Origin: Zeugodacus cucurbitae
Lineage: Eukaryota > Arthropoda > Insecta > Diptera > Tephritidae
DNA: 64,000 bases
Direction of reading: 5' to 3'
Assembly: GCF_028554725.1 (NCBI RefSeq)
Contig: NC_071671.1
Coordinates: 60,292,001-60,356,000, forward strand
The notes below the pieces were generated by a model, which ran no database searches, was not told where the DNA came from, and saw only the letters and a program-made list of their open reading frames with translations. How positions within the stretch are numbered: position 1 is the first letter of the stretch; each line of letters starts with the position of its first letter. Both the position numbers and the translations under genes were made by a program. This document shows, in pieces, positions 23,062 to 36,083 of the stretch.

Positions 23062-24225
23062 AACGAGTAAGTAAGGGCTAAGTTCGGGTGTCACCGAACA
23101 TTTTATACTCTCACAATTTATTTATTTAACTTTATTTATATTATATAATACACAATTTGACCCACATATTCGTCATATATATTGTATAAAGTTCATTGAA
23201 AATTTGAAACCCCTAGTATTAAGTATATGGGAGGTAGATGAAGTTATGACCCAATTTCACTCATTGTTGGTACGTAGACATATTATTAGAAGAAACATAT
23301 TCCCTTAAAATTTCTTCAAAATATCTGAGAGATTTAACTATAATTTCGGTAAAAAAATTTGTTAGAAGCACCGAGGTCCTCATATTCGATATATAGGGCC
23401 GTGAAAACTTATGAACCGATTTCGATGATTTTTAGAAGGGCGATGCCACTCTTTAAATGCAGCATTTATGCAAAGTTCTGTTCCGATATCTTCACTAGTG
23501 CTTACTTTATATATTGTAAAGTACACGATTCAGATCGACTTCAAAGTTCTGGTATATGGGAAGTAGGCGTGGTTGTGATCCGATTTTGACTAATTTCACA
23601 ACATATCATTGGAAAGCTAGGGAGATATCATAAACCGAATTTCATTGGTGGGCGGAACCTCGCCTATTTAAAATTTTGTATACCATTTTGAGTGCAGCTC
23701 TTCTGTACCATTTTTTTAATGAAATTTATGGTTTCTGGTGGTTTTCCTCATTGAATTAAAGTATTTTTAGTAGTTTTCAACATAACCTTTGTATGGGAGG
23801 TGGTGTATAATCCGATTTTCTCCATTTTTGGAGTGTACAAGGTAGTACCTAAAAGAAATGACTCTAGAAAGTTTCCTTGATATAGCTTCAGTAGTTTGCG
23901 ATATATGTACAAAAAACTTAGCAGGGAGCGTGACCACGCCCACTTCCCCCAAAAATATACATCCAAATATGCCCCTTCATAATGTGATCCTTCATACCTA
24001 ATTTGATTTTAATAGCTTAATTTATGGCTTAGTTATAGCTCTTTATATGTTGTGGTCCAATTACGCCCATCTTCGAACTTAACCTTCCCATGGTGCCAAG
24101 AAATACGTAGTCCAAGTTTCATCAAGATATCTCAATTTTTACTCAAGTCACAGCTTGCACGGACGGACGGACAGACAGACATCCGGATTTGAACTTGACT
24201 CGTCACCCTGATCATTTTGAAATTT
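23062..24225 (+). repeat. 1.15 kb dispersed repeat, copy A
   Basis: Starts near AACGAGTAAGTAAGGGCTAA, followed by GTTCGGGTGTCACCGAAC, a small hairpin, and TTTTATACTCTC. It ends with a GGAC/AGAC tetranucleotide run (24160-24182), ATCCGGATTTGAACTTGACT and CGTCACCCTGATCA. The same order of landmarks occurs in reverse orientation at 45045-43893 (copy B). No ORF is long enough to suggest an encoded protein. The class is unknown to me; it is clearly an interspersed repeat. Confidence 0.8.
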
Positions 24226-27200
24226 GATCAATTGAATATTGAATTCTCAGCCTAAGTTGACAAATTGTAGGATATTTGTTCTTAGGAAAAAGTTAATGAA
24301 ATAAAAAAAAAAATATTGAAAATTTACACATAATAATATTTTAATATTTTATTTTCTGTAATATTTTTATTTTTTTTTTTATATTCAGGTATTATTCAGT
24401 CTTAGCACAAATAGTGGAAAGGGTTCATATTTATTTTCTGAATATTTTTTTTAATAAAATAACTTCGATTTACGATAAAATCGTATTTATAATTTCAATT
24501 AATAATAACTGCGAAAATTATTTTGTTCAAAAAGTTTTATTTTTTTTGTTTTAATTTTGGATCAACCTAATATGCCTCACAGTTGAACTAAACACGGAAA
24601 TAACAAAAATTGGCACTCGTCCATAAAAGAAGCTGCATACAGATACATATATACAATGCTGTGTCTTCAAAAACTCGTTTAATGGCTATTTGTGGCCAAC
24701 ACACACGATCCAAGTACAAATGAGAGTAAATTGCATGGCCACACACATACATATACAGACATATGAGCTGCGTTTGCGTGTTGCCAGAAATAATATTTGC
24801 ATTTGACTTGGAGCATTTGTGGTATTTGATATGTTAATTAATTTGCACTTTCACTACAATGCTGCACAATACACAGAGCTATTTATAATAACACATACAC
24901 ACATACGCTACATGTATGTTTGTATATATACCCCTCAAGCGTTCAGTATGTAGACCACACTGCGCTTTATCATTGCCAACACCATGCAACCAACCAGCTG
25001 ATGGGGCCAAATGAAAATTATTTGCACGAGTAAAACAAAAATTTACTAAAGTACAACAAGAATAACAACAACAAGCACAACAAATAATAAAAGTTTTTAG
25101 TTGTCGCATTGCATACATTGCGAGAGTGAGTAAGTCAAGTGGCAGCCGAGGCTGCTGAGGCAGGCAGGCAATGAAAAGTTGCTGTTGTTGTTGATCAGCC
25201 GTTCAACTTTTGAAAAGTTCGTAAACAAATACTGCGGCTTTCATGAGTTCTGCATACACGACCGCTGTACCGTTATGCTACTACCTAGGCACCCTGCACA
25301 CACATACACTTATGAGTTATATATATATGAATGTATGTGTGTGTGTATGTGCGCCAGCCAGTGTTAGTTGCTGGCAATTGGATAAACACCATTTTTACCA
25401 GCTGCCGTCTCTAATGCCGCTCTGCAACTAATGCTGCAACTGCTGCTGCCAGCCAGTTCCTCAACTCACGCTTGAAATTGGAAATGGAAAAGTAATTTCC
25501 CATTTACATGCTAAATGGCAAGAAAATACAATAAAGTTACTCCGGCAAAACTCTTTCGTTGCCAATGTAGCCCTGGTTGCTGTTACTGTTGTTGCCACTG
25601 CTGCTGTATTGCGCTGTTGTTGTTGTTGTCATTACAGTTTTTATTGCTTTTCATTGCCAAGTTGTAGCTGTTGTTATGATTGCTTTGTTGTCGTTGTTGC
25701 AGCAGCGCAGCACAGCAAACAATTGCAAGCAAGCAAAGTGTATGTTGTTGTTGTTGTTGTTGTAGTTGTTCGGTAATGGAAAAAAGCCGGAAGAAGCGTG
25801 CATGATTAGGTACAATATGTACGTACAAATGGTGGTTTTCGGTGTGCGTCAGCGTGCGCTGTAGGCCACAATTGCGGCGAAAGTGTGGAAGCAGGCCAAG
25901 TGCAAAATAGAAGTGAAGTGAAGTGAAGTGAAGAGATGATGTATGTGTATGTATGTATGTGTGAATGTGCACCCGATGCGGCAGGCTGTTTGCGAGTCCT
26001 TGCATTGTAGGACACACATACATACACACAGAGTCACATTTGCACTTTTTCAACTTTTCCACTTTTCCAATTGCGTCTTTTTTCTTCTGCTTCTTCTCGC
26101 TCGTGCCGCTCTTACAAATTACAATTCGCTGAAGAAGCAGCCAATTCAAGCAATTCGTTTGCGTATTATTTTGCGCGCCTAGCATGCATATGTGACCGTT
26201 AGATTGCGGTATATAAATATATGAAGTGCAGGGTGTTCCTCTATCTCGCTAAAATACACTTCAGGGGTGCACAGCTGCACTGACTCTAATGAGTAATGAA
26301 TATCAATGAATTGAATGGAATGGCTTACTTAAAATCATTAGCACCCAGACATATTAATACATACATATAAATGTACATATATACATACAAACACATATTT
26401 ATATTTACGTATTGGAAATTCTATAGAAGAAATGTAATTGCTTTTACGTCTTTCAATTGGCCATCAATTTGGCTTAGTGCTCGGAATTTAATTTATTTAT
26501 GCTGATTTTAATGCTCTTTTTTGCTGGAGAATTACAATTATATGCTAAATGCAGAACAATTATTACAATGTGATGTATTTGTTGTAATTAATTAATATTT
26601 TTTATTAAATTTTTATTTTTTAATATTTTTTTATTATTATTATTTATTTTTATGTACACTATTACATTTCCATACAAGTTTTTCTGCTGATATAAAGTGA
26701 AAAAAAAAATTAAATGGAAATCCCTAGAATTTCAATTTATCATCATTAAAAAAAGGAAAATTGAAATTTGAAGTGGTAAATAAAAAGTAGCAACTTTTTT
26801 TGGTTACAACAACCAACCATGTAAAGTTCGAACGAGTTGCGGCAATTAGTATGTGTGTGCTTTACAGTTGTTTGCTTATGAAGCAGAGAGTTTACTTCAC
26901 CATTTTTATTTTGAAAAAAAAAAACAAAAAAAACAATTACTGATTGAAAAAGTGTTTTAGTTGGTTCACCTCATCGAAATTGCAACTATTTTCAATGGCA
27001 AAGTAAACATTCAGCAAGGTGCACGAAATCAAATTTGCGTCAAAGCAAGGTAAGGCAGAGTAAGCTGCTCTGAAATTGTCGTAAAACTTTTAAAGAGTTT
27101 ATGCATGCTCTCAGCAACTTTTACACATCGTTTGGTACCAAAGTTGAATTCTTTGTAAAATATCAATCCATTTTGTGGTCACAAATGAAAGCTTTGACTA

Positions 27201-27465
27201 ACAAAAATCGCCACAAAAGTAATTTATATAATAAATGTGATTTCTGTATATTCTCTTGTTGCTGAAATATAATTACACACACCGAATATGAATACAGGTT
27301 GCAACATGAAAATCGTTAATGAAACTGAAAGCTTAAAAATATATGTATCTCTAATAAATATTTGAAGAAACACTAAAGTTTAGACAAAGTAGAAGCCAAA
27401 AGTGTTCTTTTATTGAAGAAAAAAATCGTTTCGAAACGCCTAGATGTTTTGCGAAAAATATTATA
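24226..27465. other. spacer with microsatellites
   Basis: Contains TTG runs (25577-25770), a short AAGTG run (25912-25934) and CA/TG runs. Open frames here are by-products of these repeats. No gene recognised. Confidence 0.6.
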
Positions 27466-27500
27466 TACAGTACTTGTCCAATAAATTACGAACGAGAGCG
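27466..27500 (+). repeat. Tc1-like terminal fragment
   Basis: TACAGTACTTGTCCAATAAA followed by TTACGAACGAGAGC resembles the fragment at 9294 and Tc1-type inverted-repeat ends. No opposite end or transposase is visible nearby. Confidence 0.3.
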
Positions 27501-28094
27501 AATTCTGTTTACCAATTTTCTCACTTTGACGCGCGCTGAAGGGTCGGGTCGGGTCCGGGATGGCTCAAATACTTCGGATGACCAAGTATATTCTATTGGC
27601 TACCATTACCGATACTAGTTGCCATCATAGTGTCACCAGGAGTGCGACAATCCCAATAGTTCCATATTGCAATACGAACACATTTTTCTCTTCGTTCGCA
27701 ATTTACAATAATTACAAATAAATAATATACTCTAAGCTATCAAAACTTTTGATAGCATTGAAGCTATAACAGCTATAAAAAGAAATCAAATATGAAAATT
27801 ATGTCGGCTTTTTAAATGAAACTGAGGGTGTGCCACAAAAAACGTACTAATTCAGCTATGAAACAATATCAGAGTGTGATGTTGGGGAAATTTGTATATT
27901 TCATAAACTCTCAAACTGAATAAATACTTTTATTACAAATCCAAATTTATTAGATTAAAAATTCAAATAGTTTTTGTTAAAATTAGTAAGGCCGTGGCTG
28001 TTATGGTTATAATATAGTAAAGGTGATTTACTGCAACAGACAACCGTTATATGAAAGCATTATATTAGAAAATCAATAAAGTTTTAGAAGTCTG

Positions 28095-28544
28095 TTATAT
28101 CCTTTTCACACAGAAGCTAATTCAACAATTAACCAGCCTCTGCTCGATTAATAGCCCTTTCACACAGGATCTAATTGATTACTTAACTGGCCTTTGTTCG
28201 ATTAAAACGCTGAATAAAATCGATTTACCATACAAAATAAAAATCTACATTAATTTTTAATCGATTTGAAACTGAAATGCAACTCTGCGACAAAGACCGT
28301 ATTTGTAAGTATATATATGTTCTTTTTCGGCGATTGGCTGTATTTTTTTAATAAAGATAGATAGATGCCGCTGTTAAAAATAGCAATAAACCAATGAAAC
28401 TTATCAATTTCTTATGAAAAGCAAAAAAAACAAAGATTTATAACAACTGATCGTTAACGAGTAGCCGGCAGTGTGAATGGCAAAAACTGGTTTCTCAATC
28501 AAAATTTTAATTGATCCATTATTTTAGCTGTGTGAAAAGGCTAT
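28095..28544. mobile_element. TA-flanked MITE with duplicated left end
   Basis: TA-GCCCTTTCACACAG (28152-28167) faces the reverse complement of the right end, TA-GCCTTTTCACACAG, which closes at 28544, with TA on both flanks. A second, imperfect copy of the left terminus (TATCCTTTTCACACAG followed by GCTAATTCAAC...AACCAGCCTCTGCTCGATTA) sits just upstream at about 28097-28150, so the left end is tandemly duplicated. No ORF is present. A shorter relative lies in reverse orientation at 43514-43721. Confidence 0.7.
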
Positions 28545-29960
28545 AAGAAATATAAAATTGATTTTGTTCACTCATTGCACTTTCAGTCCGATATGTCAAT
28601 CACCTGAACGTTCTTGAATGACTTGAAAGAGGAGAAAATCAGTTTTAAAACAACAAATTGCTGAATATTTTTAGGGAATACGCCTCCAAATAGAAATCGA
28701 AATAAATTTTAGATTTAATTTTAGTCAAAATGGTACTTAACAAAATTTTTTTTAAATAATTGACGTTACTGAAAATTCTCCAACCTCTTTTTAAAGTGCA
28801 AATTTGTCTATTAGGTGAAAGGTTCTGACGTCGTTTGTGTTGTGAATTCTGAATTCTTCTGAAGTGATGCCACATAATAATTTAAAAAGATCTGAACTTA
28901 AACAAAATAATTATACTGTGACAGAAATTTCAGCAAAGTTGCCAGATGGATTAACATTTGTTAATGAAACTCAATTTTCGAAAGATAAATTTCTAAAGTG
29001 GTTCTAAAAAAGGGTTGCCATTCAAGAAATATAATTTATTTCTAAAATATTTTTAATGGTGTAACCAATTATTACCATATATATTATACAAATCAAGAAT
29101 AATCAACGTTTCGCCTATATTCGGAAGTGCTTTATTTTTGAAGCCACAATTGTGTAAAATTTCGTGACCTAACCTAGAAAACTGGTAATAAATTCTGATT
29201 TCAGCATATTCACACCTGTTGTGCTGATTAGGTCGACGACTTTACTATAACTATTTTCCAAAAACATCGTGTATATGGTGAACTTTTTCGAATGCAAAAA
29301 GTTATCACGTTTTTCTTATGCTTTTTATATAAAACAAAATGTAAGTAAAAACGAATGTCATAAGCATGAAAAACTCCTGACGCATTCAACAAATAAAATG
29401 TAAGTACTTATTTATACAATGTGTGTACAATTCCCAATCAATTCCGCAAGTAAATAAGAGCAAAATAAACAGTTGAAATGAATTTAAACGTCAATACACA
29501 ACAACAACTCTATTCATACATATGCATGTAGTTACATATGTGTGTTAAACACTTTAATGTGTGTGTGGCAAAGCAACAAAGCTGTTAGCAATTATTTATG
29601 CATTTAGCTTTTCTTGCCTTGCGAAGTACAAGGTTACACGAGAGCAATTACTCAAATTAAAATTTACAATGCTGTTAGTGTGGGCTTTCACTGTGCAAGT
29701 GTGAGACACACAATAAGTAACTTTTGACATATTGAATATAGCAAATAAAACCGTTCTCAGCGCTCCTTTGTGCATACACATTGACGCTTTTATCCTTTTT
29801 TCCAATGTCATTGGTAGAAGAAGCCAATTTGACTTATTGAGCAACTTAAATACAGAGACACGTGTGAATACAGGCGCAATACAAGCAACCCAGTTGTGTG
29901 CGAGTGAGGTGTGATTTTAGAGCGGTAAGTGCTTACCCTTGGTAGAATAAAAATTTACGG
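28545..29960. other. AT-rich spacer
   Basis: No gene or clear repeat seen. ORFs at 28875-28645 (minus) and 29844-29596 (minus) have no recognisable domain. Confidence 0.5.
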
Positions 29961-29964
29961 TATT

Positions 29965-30660
29965 TTACAGTATTTAAAAGAAAAGTCACTTTGAAGTCGA
30001 ACATATGCCCTTTTTAATTAAAAGAACTTTTGATTTGTTACTTGCTGCTGATAATTTGATTTAAGAAGGCATTACAATATGCATTACCGGTAATCAAACC
30101 AGAAATGTAATGAAAACGTAATTTTAAACTAATAAAATATTAGTCAGAAAATTGTAGACAATTGATCTAATATTTATAATAATTTTAATTACTTGAAAAA
30201 AATATGCAATACAATTTACATTACCAGTAATGCTTGAAAGAATCAATACTGTATTTGAAAAACACATAACATTAAACTCCAATCAAAGACATTTTTAATT
30301 AAAAGAAGTTTTAATGCAATAATAATAAAATACAATCTGCATTACTGGTAATGAATAAAGTAATCAATACAGTATTTGAAAAAAAAAAATCAATTTAAAG
30401 TCGAAGCATGTTTGCTTTGCTATAAAAACCATTTTAATACAGATTTTTTGTTATTTATTTGCAATAATACCATAATTACCAGTAATTGATTAAGTAATCA
30501 ATATAGTATTTGAATAAAAAAAAGTTGCTTTTAAGTACAAAACTAAATACTTTTGATTAAAAATAGCTCTAATTTGTAATCTACATACAGTAATAATGCA
30601 TTACAACATGCATTACCAGTAATGCAAAAAGTAATCATTACAGAAATTGTAACTACTGTT
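29965..30660. repeat. tandem array with ATTACCGGTAAT palindrome
   Basis: Five degenerate units are phased by an ATTACCRGTAAT core at 30083, 30220, 30341 (ATTACTGGTAAT), 30475 and 30612, spacings 137, 121, 134 and 137. Each core is typically followed by AAAGTAATCAATACAGTATT-like text, then a TTTTAATTAAAAG segment. The first core is a perfect 12-base palindrome. Confidence 0.75.
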
Positions 30661-32330
30661 ATAAAACCATGTAATTTGCATTAACACAACCGGAATTTAT
30701 GTTGGGCGCAACTCGAAGCCCTTCTTATATATAAATATATATGTATAAAGTACATATGTAAAAGTATTTGCCATATAAACAGCAGTTTTCACATGCAACG
30801 CTTTCTTGCCATGCACAGGGCACGTTCAAGTGGAACTTCTTACGATTGTTGTCAGCAAAGTGCTTGTTGCTGTTCAAGACATGTGTACGAGCACACAACT
30901 ACTACATACATACATACATGTACATGTGTATGTGTATGCGTGAACATCCTTAGAAGCTGTGCGGCAGCGCTTTTGGCGACAGTGACAGGTGCAGTCAGCA
31001 ATGAAGTACAACAACAACATTGTACTCAACTCACGTGTGTGATCATGTAAGGTCACAGGGAGTCTGAAAAAGTAGCAGCAACAATAAAGCGCAAGTGACA
31101 CAACTATAGGCGTGCCTATGCAAACACACGCACACGTACATATACATAGAAATGTGTATGTGTGCAAACACCGGCATTGTGCGCGTACAAGCGAAGTCTT
31201 ACCAAATGGATTTACGGCCTCTAAGCGAATTAATTTGAGTGCGTGATTTTCCTGCTTTACACACATGTACTCGTACCATGTTCAATGTGTTTGCTTGCTA
31301 CTCTCGCTGTGTGGCTATATGTGTGAGTGTATGAGTTATTGTATGGCAGCGACATGAAATGTTGATCAATTTTAATTTAAAATTTATTGCAATTGTAATT
31401 TGTCAGACACTTATGTTAACTTTGGCACCCGCAGATATGCATATATATATAGATTTATAACTGTAAATATATATATAAATGATATAAGGTAGTTTACACG
31501 AACTATATTTGAGCTCACATAGCCATATATAAAAGCTCATTTTCATGCTTATACACTAGTAAAATTCCAAAACCACATACCCACCCCCTCGCACACATTT
31601 TAACCGAGCAACCGTAAACGTCCCACGGGTGCTGTCAACTGCTAAATTGTGCAAAACTTTGCACTTTTTTCGTACACTTTGGCCTCCAAGTACATATATA
31701 CAGACATATGTACTTCTGTGTGTGTTGAATTGTACTTTCATGTGTTTGTCTGCGTAATGCGTGCGGTTGAACACACTTTAAAACTTGTTACGATTGTTAA
31801 ATGAAATCTAGAGTGTGGCGTAATGCCAAACGCAGCCGCACATCATTTCCCGTGCAACCAACAAAACAAGCGAGTGAAAAAGTTCGCAAAGGCGAATAAA
31901 AAAATAAAAAAGGAAGCATATAATTCTACGGAAAAAATTAAAAAAACCTCACTCATTATGCCACACCAACACACTTGGCGGCCGCTTTGTCAGAGCGCAA
32001 CAGTCGAGTAGCGGCAATTTGCCAGCTGCCAAAGTAGTGCAATCAAGCGTTGAGGCGACTCTGCTGCTGGCACTCAGTGGGTGAATTTAATAGATAAAGC
32101 GGCGGACTTTTTACAACTTTTGTGCAAAAATATATGTATATAAGAGAAGTGGGTGTAGGTGAAACTAGTATACATATAAGTCAATATAAAATTTTTCGCA
32201 CAAAAATTAAATTCTAATTTAAGTTATTTTGTTTATAAAAAGTTTAATTTTTCAAATTAAAAGATACCTTACGTGAAACATAATACTTTTGTGTATGACA
32301 ATAAAAAAAATGTTTCAATTTTCAATTGTG
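30661..32330. other. spacer with CA/TG runs
   Basis: CA, CATA and TATA runs and a few short open frames of low complexity (for example 31266-30874 minus). No gene recognised. Confidence 0.55.
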
Positions 32331-33050
32331 CTGAATGAGTCATAGGAAGCGTTTCAACTCTTAATTGAGTCCATGAACAAAATTATTATACTAGTAAGTA
32401 GACGGTTGGTCGTATATGATTTGAGGCTAAAAAAAATGTTTATAATTTCATATATTTTATAAAAATAAATTTTGATATGTTGCAAGGTTTTTAATTGAGT
32501 CAATTAACGTACTTGTAAATGTAACATTTGTTATATTATTCTCTATTAAAAGTTGAATTGTTTCCTTTGAAAACTAATTTTTTAATTGAGTAAATTAACT
32601 TAATGGTGTATTAAAATTTTCTAATTGACTCAATTAAGAATTTAAATTATTACTTTGTTATATCACTTTTAAATGTTACGCTTTCCACGAAACATATATT
32701 TTTATCAATTATCACCTAGTGTTTATAATATATTAATTAATTGAGTCAATTAGCTTAATTGTGTGTTACAATTTTCAAATTGAATCAATAAGATTTGAGC
32801 GGTGCCTCTGCTACATATTTATTAATTGATACGCTCTCCATGAAAATTATATTTTTGTCAATTAGCATACTTGACTCAATTAATAGTTGAAACGCTTCCT
32901 ATAATTTTTAATTGAGTCAAGTAGTTTAATGTTGTATTAAATTTTTTAACTGATTTTATTAAGAAGTGAAACTCCTCCTATGTTACACATTTTTATTTGG
33001 TACGCTTCCATGAAACATATATTTTTAATTAAGTCAATTAGTATATTAGT
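32331..33050. repeat. degenerate tandem array carrying TGAGTCA motifs
   Basis: Repeated TAATTGAGTCAATTA-like cores alternate with TACGCTTTCCACGAAACATA-like segments (32677, 32829, 33000) and (G)TTGAA(A)CGCTTCCT segments. Exact TGAGTCA or its complement TGACTCA occurs at 32336, 32496, 32626, 32742, 32872 and 32913, with one- or two-base variants at 32366, 32587 and 32780. TGAGTCA is the AP-1 (Jun/Fos) consensus. Whether these are sites or just repeat remnants is open. Confidence 0.65.
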
Positions 33051-34081
33051 GTGTACAATTTGCTAATGGACTAAATTAAAAAAAATTAGAAATTCTTTTT
33101 TGGATATATAATTTCTTATTTAAGCATCAGATATGTATTTTAGAATATATTTGATTTTGTTTTGTGTTTCAAAAACTCTCTCAACTCAGCTATTACTCCT
33201 CTATTTCCATTCCCATGACGCACGGTTATGATTTGTGTGCACACAGCCCAAAAGTGTGGAACAAGAGTATAGTTTGTATATAAAGAAACAACAACAAAAT
33301 ATGTATAATGTTTACACTGTGTGCGCCTAAAACCATTTAATACCCTTTTAAGTGTTCGAGCTAAATGGAACATTACGACAAGTAATTCCGATCAATTTAT
33401 TTTTATACACACTGCTGGCATATCAAATGAAATGTGTGCGACTGTGGACCAAAGGTGGAGGACTATTTGCGATAAAAGGCTTAAACACTCGCAACTATTT
33501 AAGGCCGCATGACCACATGACCGTCGAGTGCGAGCAATAGTTTATTTTTGGCAAACTTATTGCCACAAGCGCGCTGCTAAACAAACACACATACAGACAC
33601 ATATAAATATATGGTAAAGTTTAGTTAGTTTTTGCTATTGTTGTTACATCCGGCATGCTCGAGTTGAGCAAAGTAGATTTTGTCACTTTATTGAACACGC
33701 AAAGATAAAAATGCACTTGACACTTGGCAAATTTCCGCACAAACGCACACAGCAACACTCGTACCAGGGCGCGGGCGGGCAGCCGCTTAAATTACATTAA
33801 CACACATTCATTTGCACACCGACACTTGCAAAACGCAGCGCAAAATTCACATTCACCATCCTTTGTACGCGCGCTCGCCTGGCGATGCCATGAATATTCA
33901 TTCACACTGGGTGACCGGGTACGACGCCATGGCGTATACGCAACCAACACATTCGGAGCGCACACAGCTGCCTGGCATTCTAAGCGAAATAATAGAAATT
34001 CACAAACGGCATTGTGGGCGGCAAAACGTTGCTTGGTCATTGCGAATGCAATGATCACATACATATGCATATATTTGAGGC
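33051..34081. other. spacer, partly CG-richer
   Basis: The segment 33680-34040 is richer in G+C and open in several frames on both strands, but no frame shows a recognisable domain. Confidence 0.5.
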
Positions 34082-34255
34082 GTGTTCAAAAAATAACGGG
34101 AATTTTTCAAAATTTCCAATTTTCAAACATTTCATTTGTAAAATTTTTTGGAAGAATGTAATGCTTAATAGCGATTTTGAAGGCGACAAAATTAATGTAG
34201 ACGAATGAAAAAATATTTTTTTTTTGAACGAAAATTTCCGTTATTTTTTGAACAC
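34082..34255. mobile_element. 174-base mariner-type MITE
   Basis: Left end GTGTTCAAAAAATAACGGGA (34082) and the reverse complement of the right end, GTGTTCAAAAAATAACGGAA (from 34255 inward), match at 19 of 20. Pairing continues a few bases further inward (AATTTT), and a TGAG-like extension lies outside both. No ORF is present. Terminal text of this type is typical of mariner-like elements; a clean TA duplication is not preserved. Confidence 0.75.
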
Positions 34256-36083
34256 ACATCTCAGCTTGTGCACGTAGCAACAATAGATTGGTTATTTGGT
34301 TTGGTGGCGAGTGTGGGCGCAATTTATTTTCGATTTCTCCAACTCTACACATTCTACTGTTTTTTTACGTTTGCCCATTCTTCTTGTTCTGCTTCTTCCA
34401 CTGTTACTACCATTTCTTTTGCAATTGTCGAACACATTTGATATGTTGTAGATATGAGCTGAAGATAGCAACAAATGGGGAAATGGAATTTGTTAGACTC
34501 AATAAGTGGCCACGTCGCAGGCGAAATGCAGCGCGCTCGTTTCTTATTGTTGGTGTGGCGCATAGTGCATTGGTTGGCAGTGAGGCCAGAGTGCACAATG
34601 GGTTGCAAGTGCTTAGTGCAGGGCGCTGATAACGAAGCCACTGTCAGTGGACCAATTCTTCTTCTCTTTTTTGTTATTTCACATGTTTGTTCTTGCAACT
34701 GCTGATATGTGGCATGTGGCATTGACAAGACGCCACACAAAGTGCACACACATTTTATTTTATCTTTTATATTTGAGTTTCATTTCATTTATTTATACAG
34801 CGCACTGTACGCTTTTCTTATTATCTTTCCACGAACGAACATTTTACAGCGCTCTTTCGTCGTTTGTTCGTTGTTGTTAGTGTTGTCGTAATCATATATT
34901 ATTGACATTTGTCATGTGACTTAGTTGTATTAAGTTATGACATGAAATGTCAGGGACTTACACAAATGGTGAATGCCAGCGACACACACAGACAAACACA
35001 GCTGCATTTGAGGCGAAGAAAAGGTTTATGATTGTGAGTGTGTGTGTGTTTGTATGGTAAGCGCTGCACGCTATGCTGGTTTGCCCTGTTTATACACTTT
35101 ATATATTTTATGTGTGTGTGTGTATGTATATATAACTGTATATCATTAGTATTTGTGTGTCTTTGCTGCTTTCATCGTCCATCGTCCTTCAACTTTTATT
35201 TCTATTCGATTTCTCCCTCTCCATTCTCCTTTTTCCGTGCAGTAAGGTCATGAGAATGTGACAAGTGAGGCACGTAAGTGATTAGTGGTGAGATTTATGA
35301 AAATTTAATTACTCAAAGCATTTGTAGAGCATGCTAAGCCGACTCTTTCAAAATATGCCACGCAACAAGGACGCAATGGCTTTTGTTTCGAAAGTAAATA
35401 TTGCAAGTATTATGCTCGTTTGAAGTTGTTTGCATGCATTTTATTTAAATAAAATTTTACTTTGATAATACAATTTTATGCAATAAAGGCTTTAAATATA
35501 TACTGAATGAGAGATTTCAATATAAAGTGTGTTTCACTTTTATTTTCAATGCAAAATTGCAAAGAAAAGTATATAAAATAAATATTTAAAAAAAATTTTG
35601 TGGTTAGATGTTGTGGTCTTTTCATCGGCTGTTAGCGAAACAGCTTTGAAAATTCATAATTATGAAATCAGTTATATATCTAACTATCAGATAAATATAT
35701 AGAATATTTATAGGTTTAAAGAAATATTTCTGAAATATTAATATAATTGAAAGAGAGAATATCATTTAACATTTTTCACTTCAGACTAGTTTACAATACC
35801 AAATCAATCGCTCAATCGCATATTTTTTTAATAATGAATTTTTTAAAATTCGTAAAGTTCATTTGTTCTCCCTAAATTACAGAAAAATTATTCGTTCCAT
35901 TTTCATTGTAAATTGATCACTTTGATTGCGTGACACAGCACTGGCATGCGTGAAACTCAAATAGCCTTGACCTACTCATTTCTGAGAATGTCACAATGAA
36001 CTGCATATGTCTTCAGTACATATCAAATGTATTGTATGTGTTCCGATGAAAAATAATTATATGAAATGGTAGTCATAGAAACC
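34256..36083. other. spacer
   Basis: Overlapping open frames at 34288-34750 on both strands have no recognisable domain. TG runs lie at 35036 and 35110. Nothing further is supported. Confidence 0.5.

Noticed and set aside
29965..33050. Possible CRISPR-like array because of regularly spaced palindromic repeats
   Set aside because: Eukaryotic context, units degenerate over their full length rather than exact repeats with unique spacers, and no cas-type genes.
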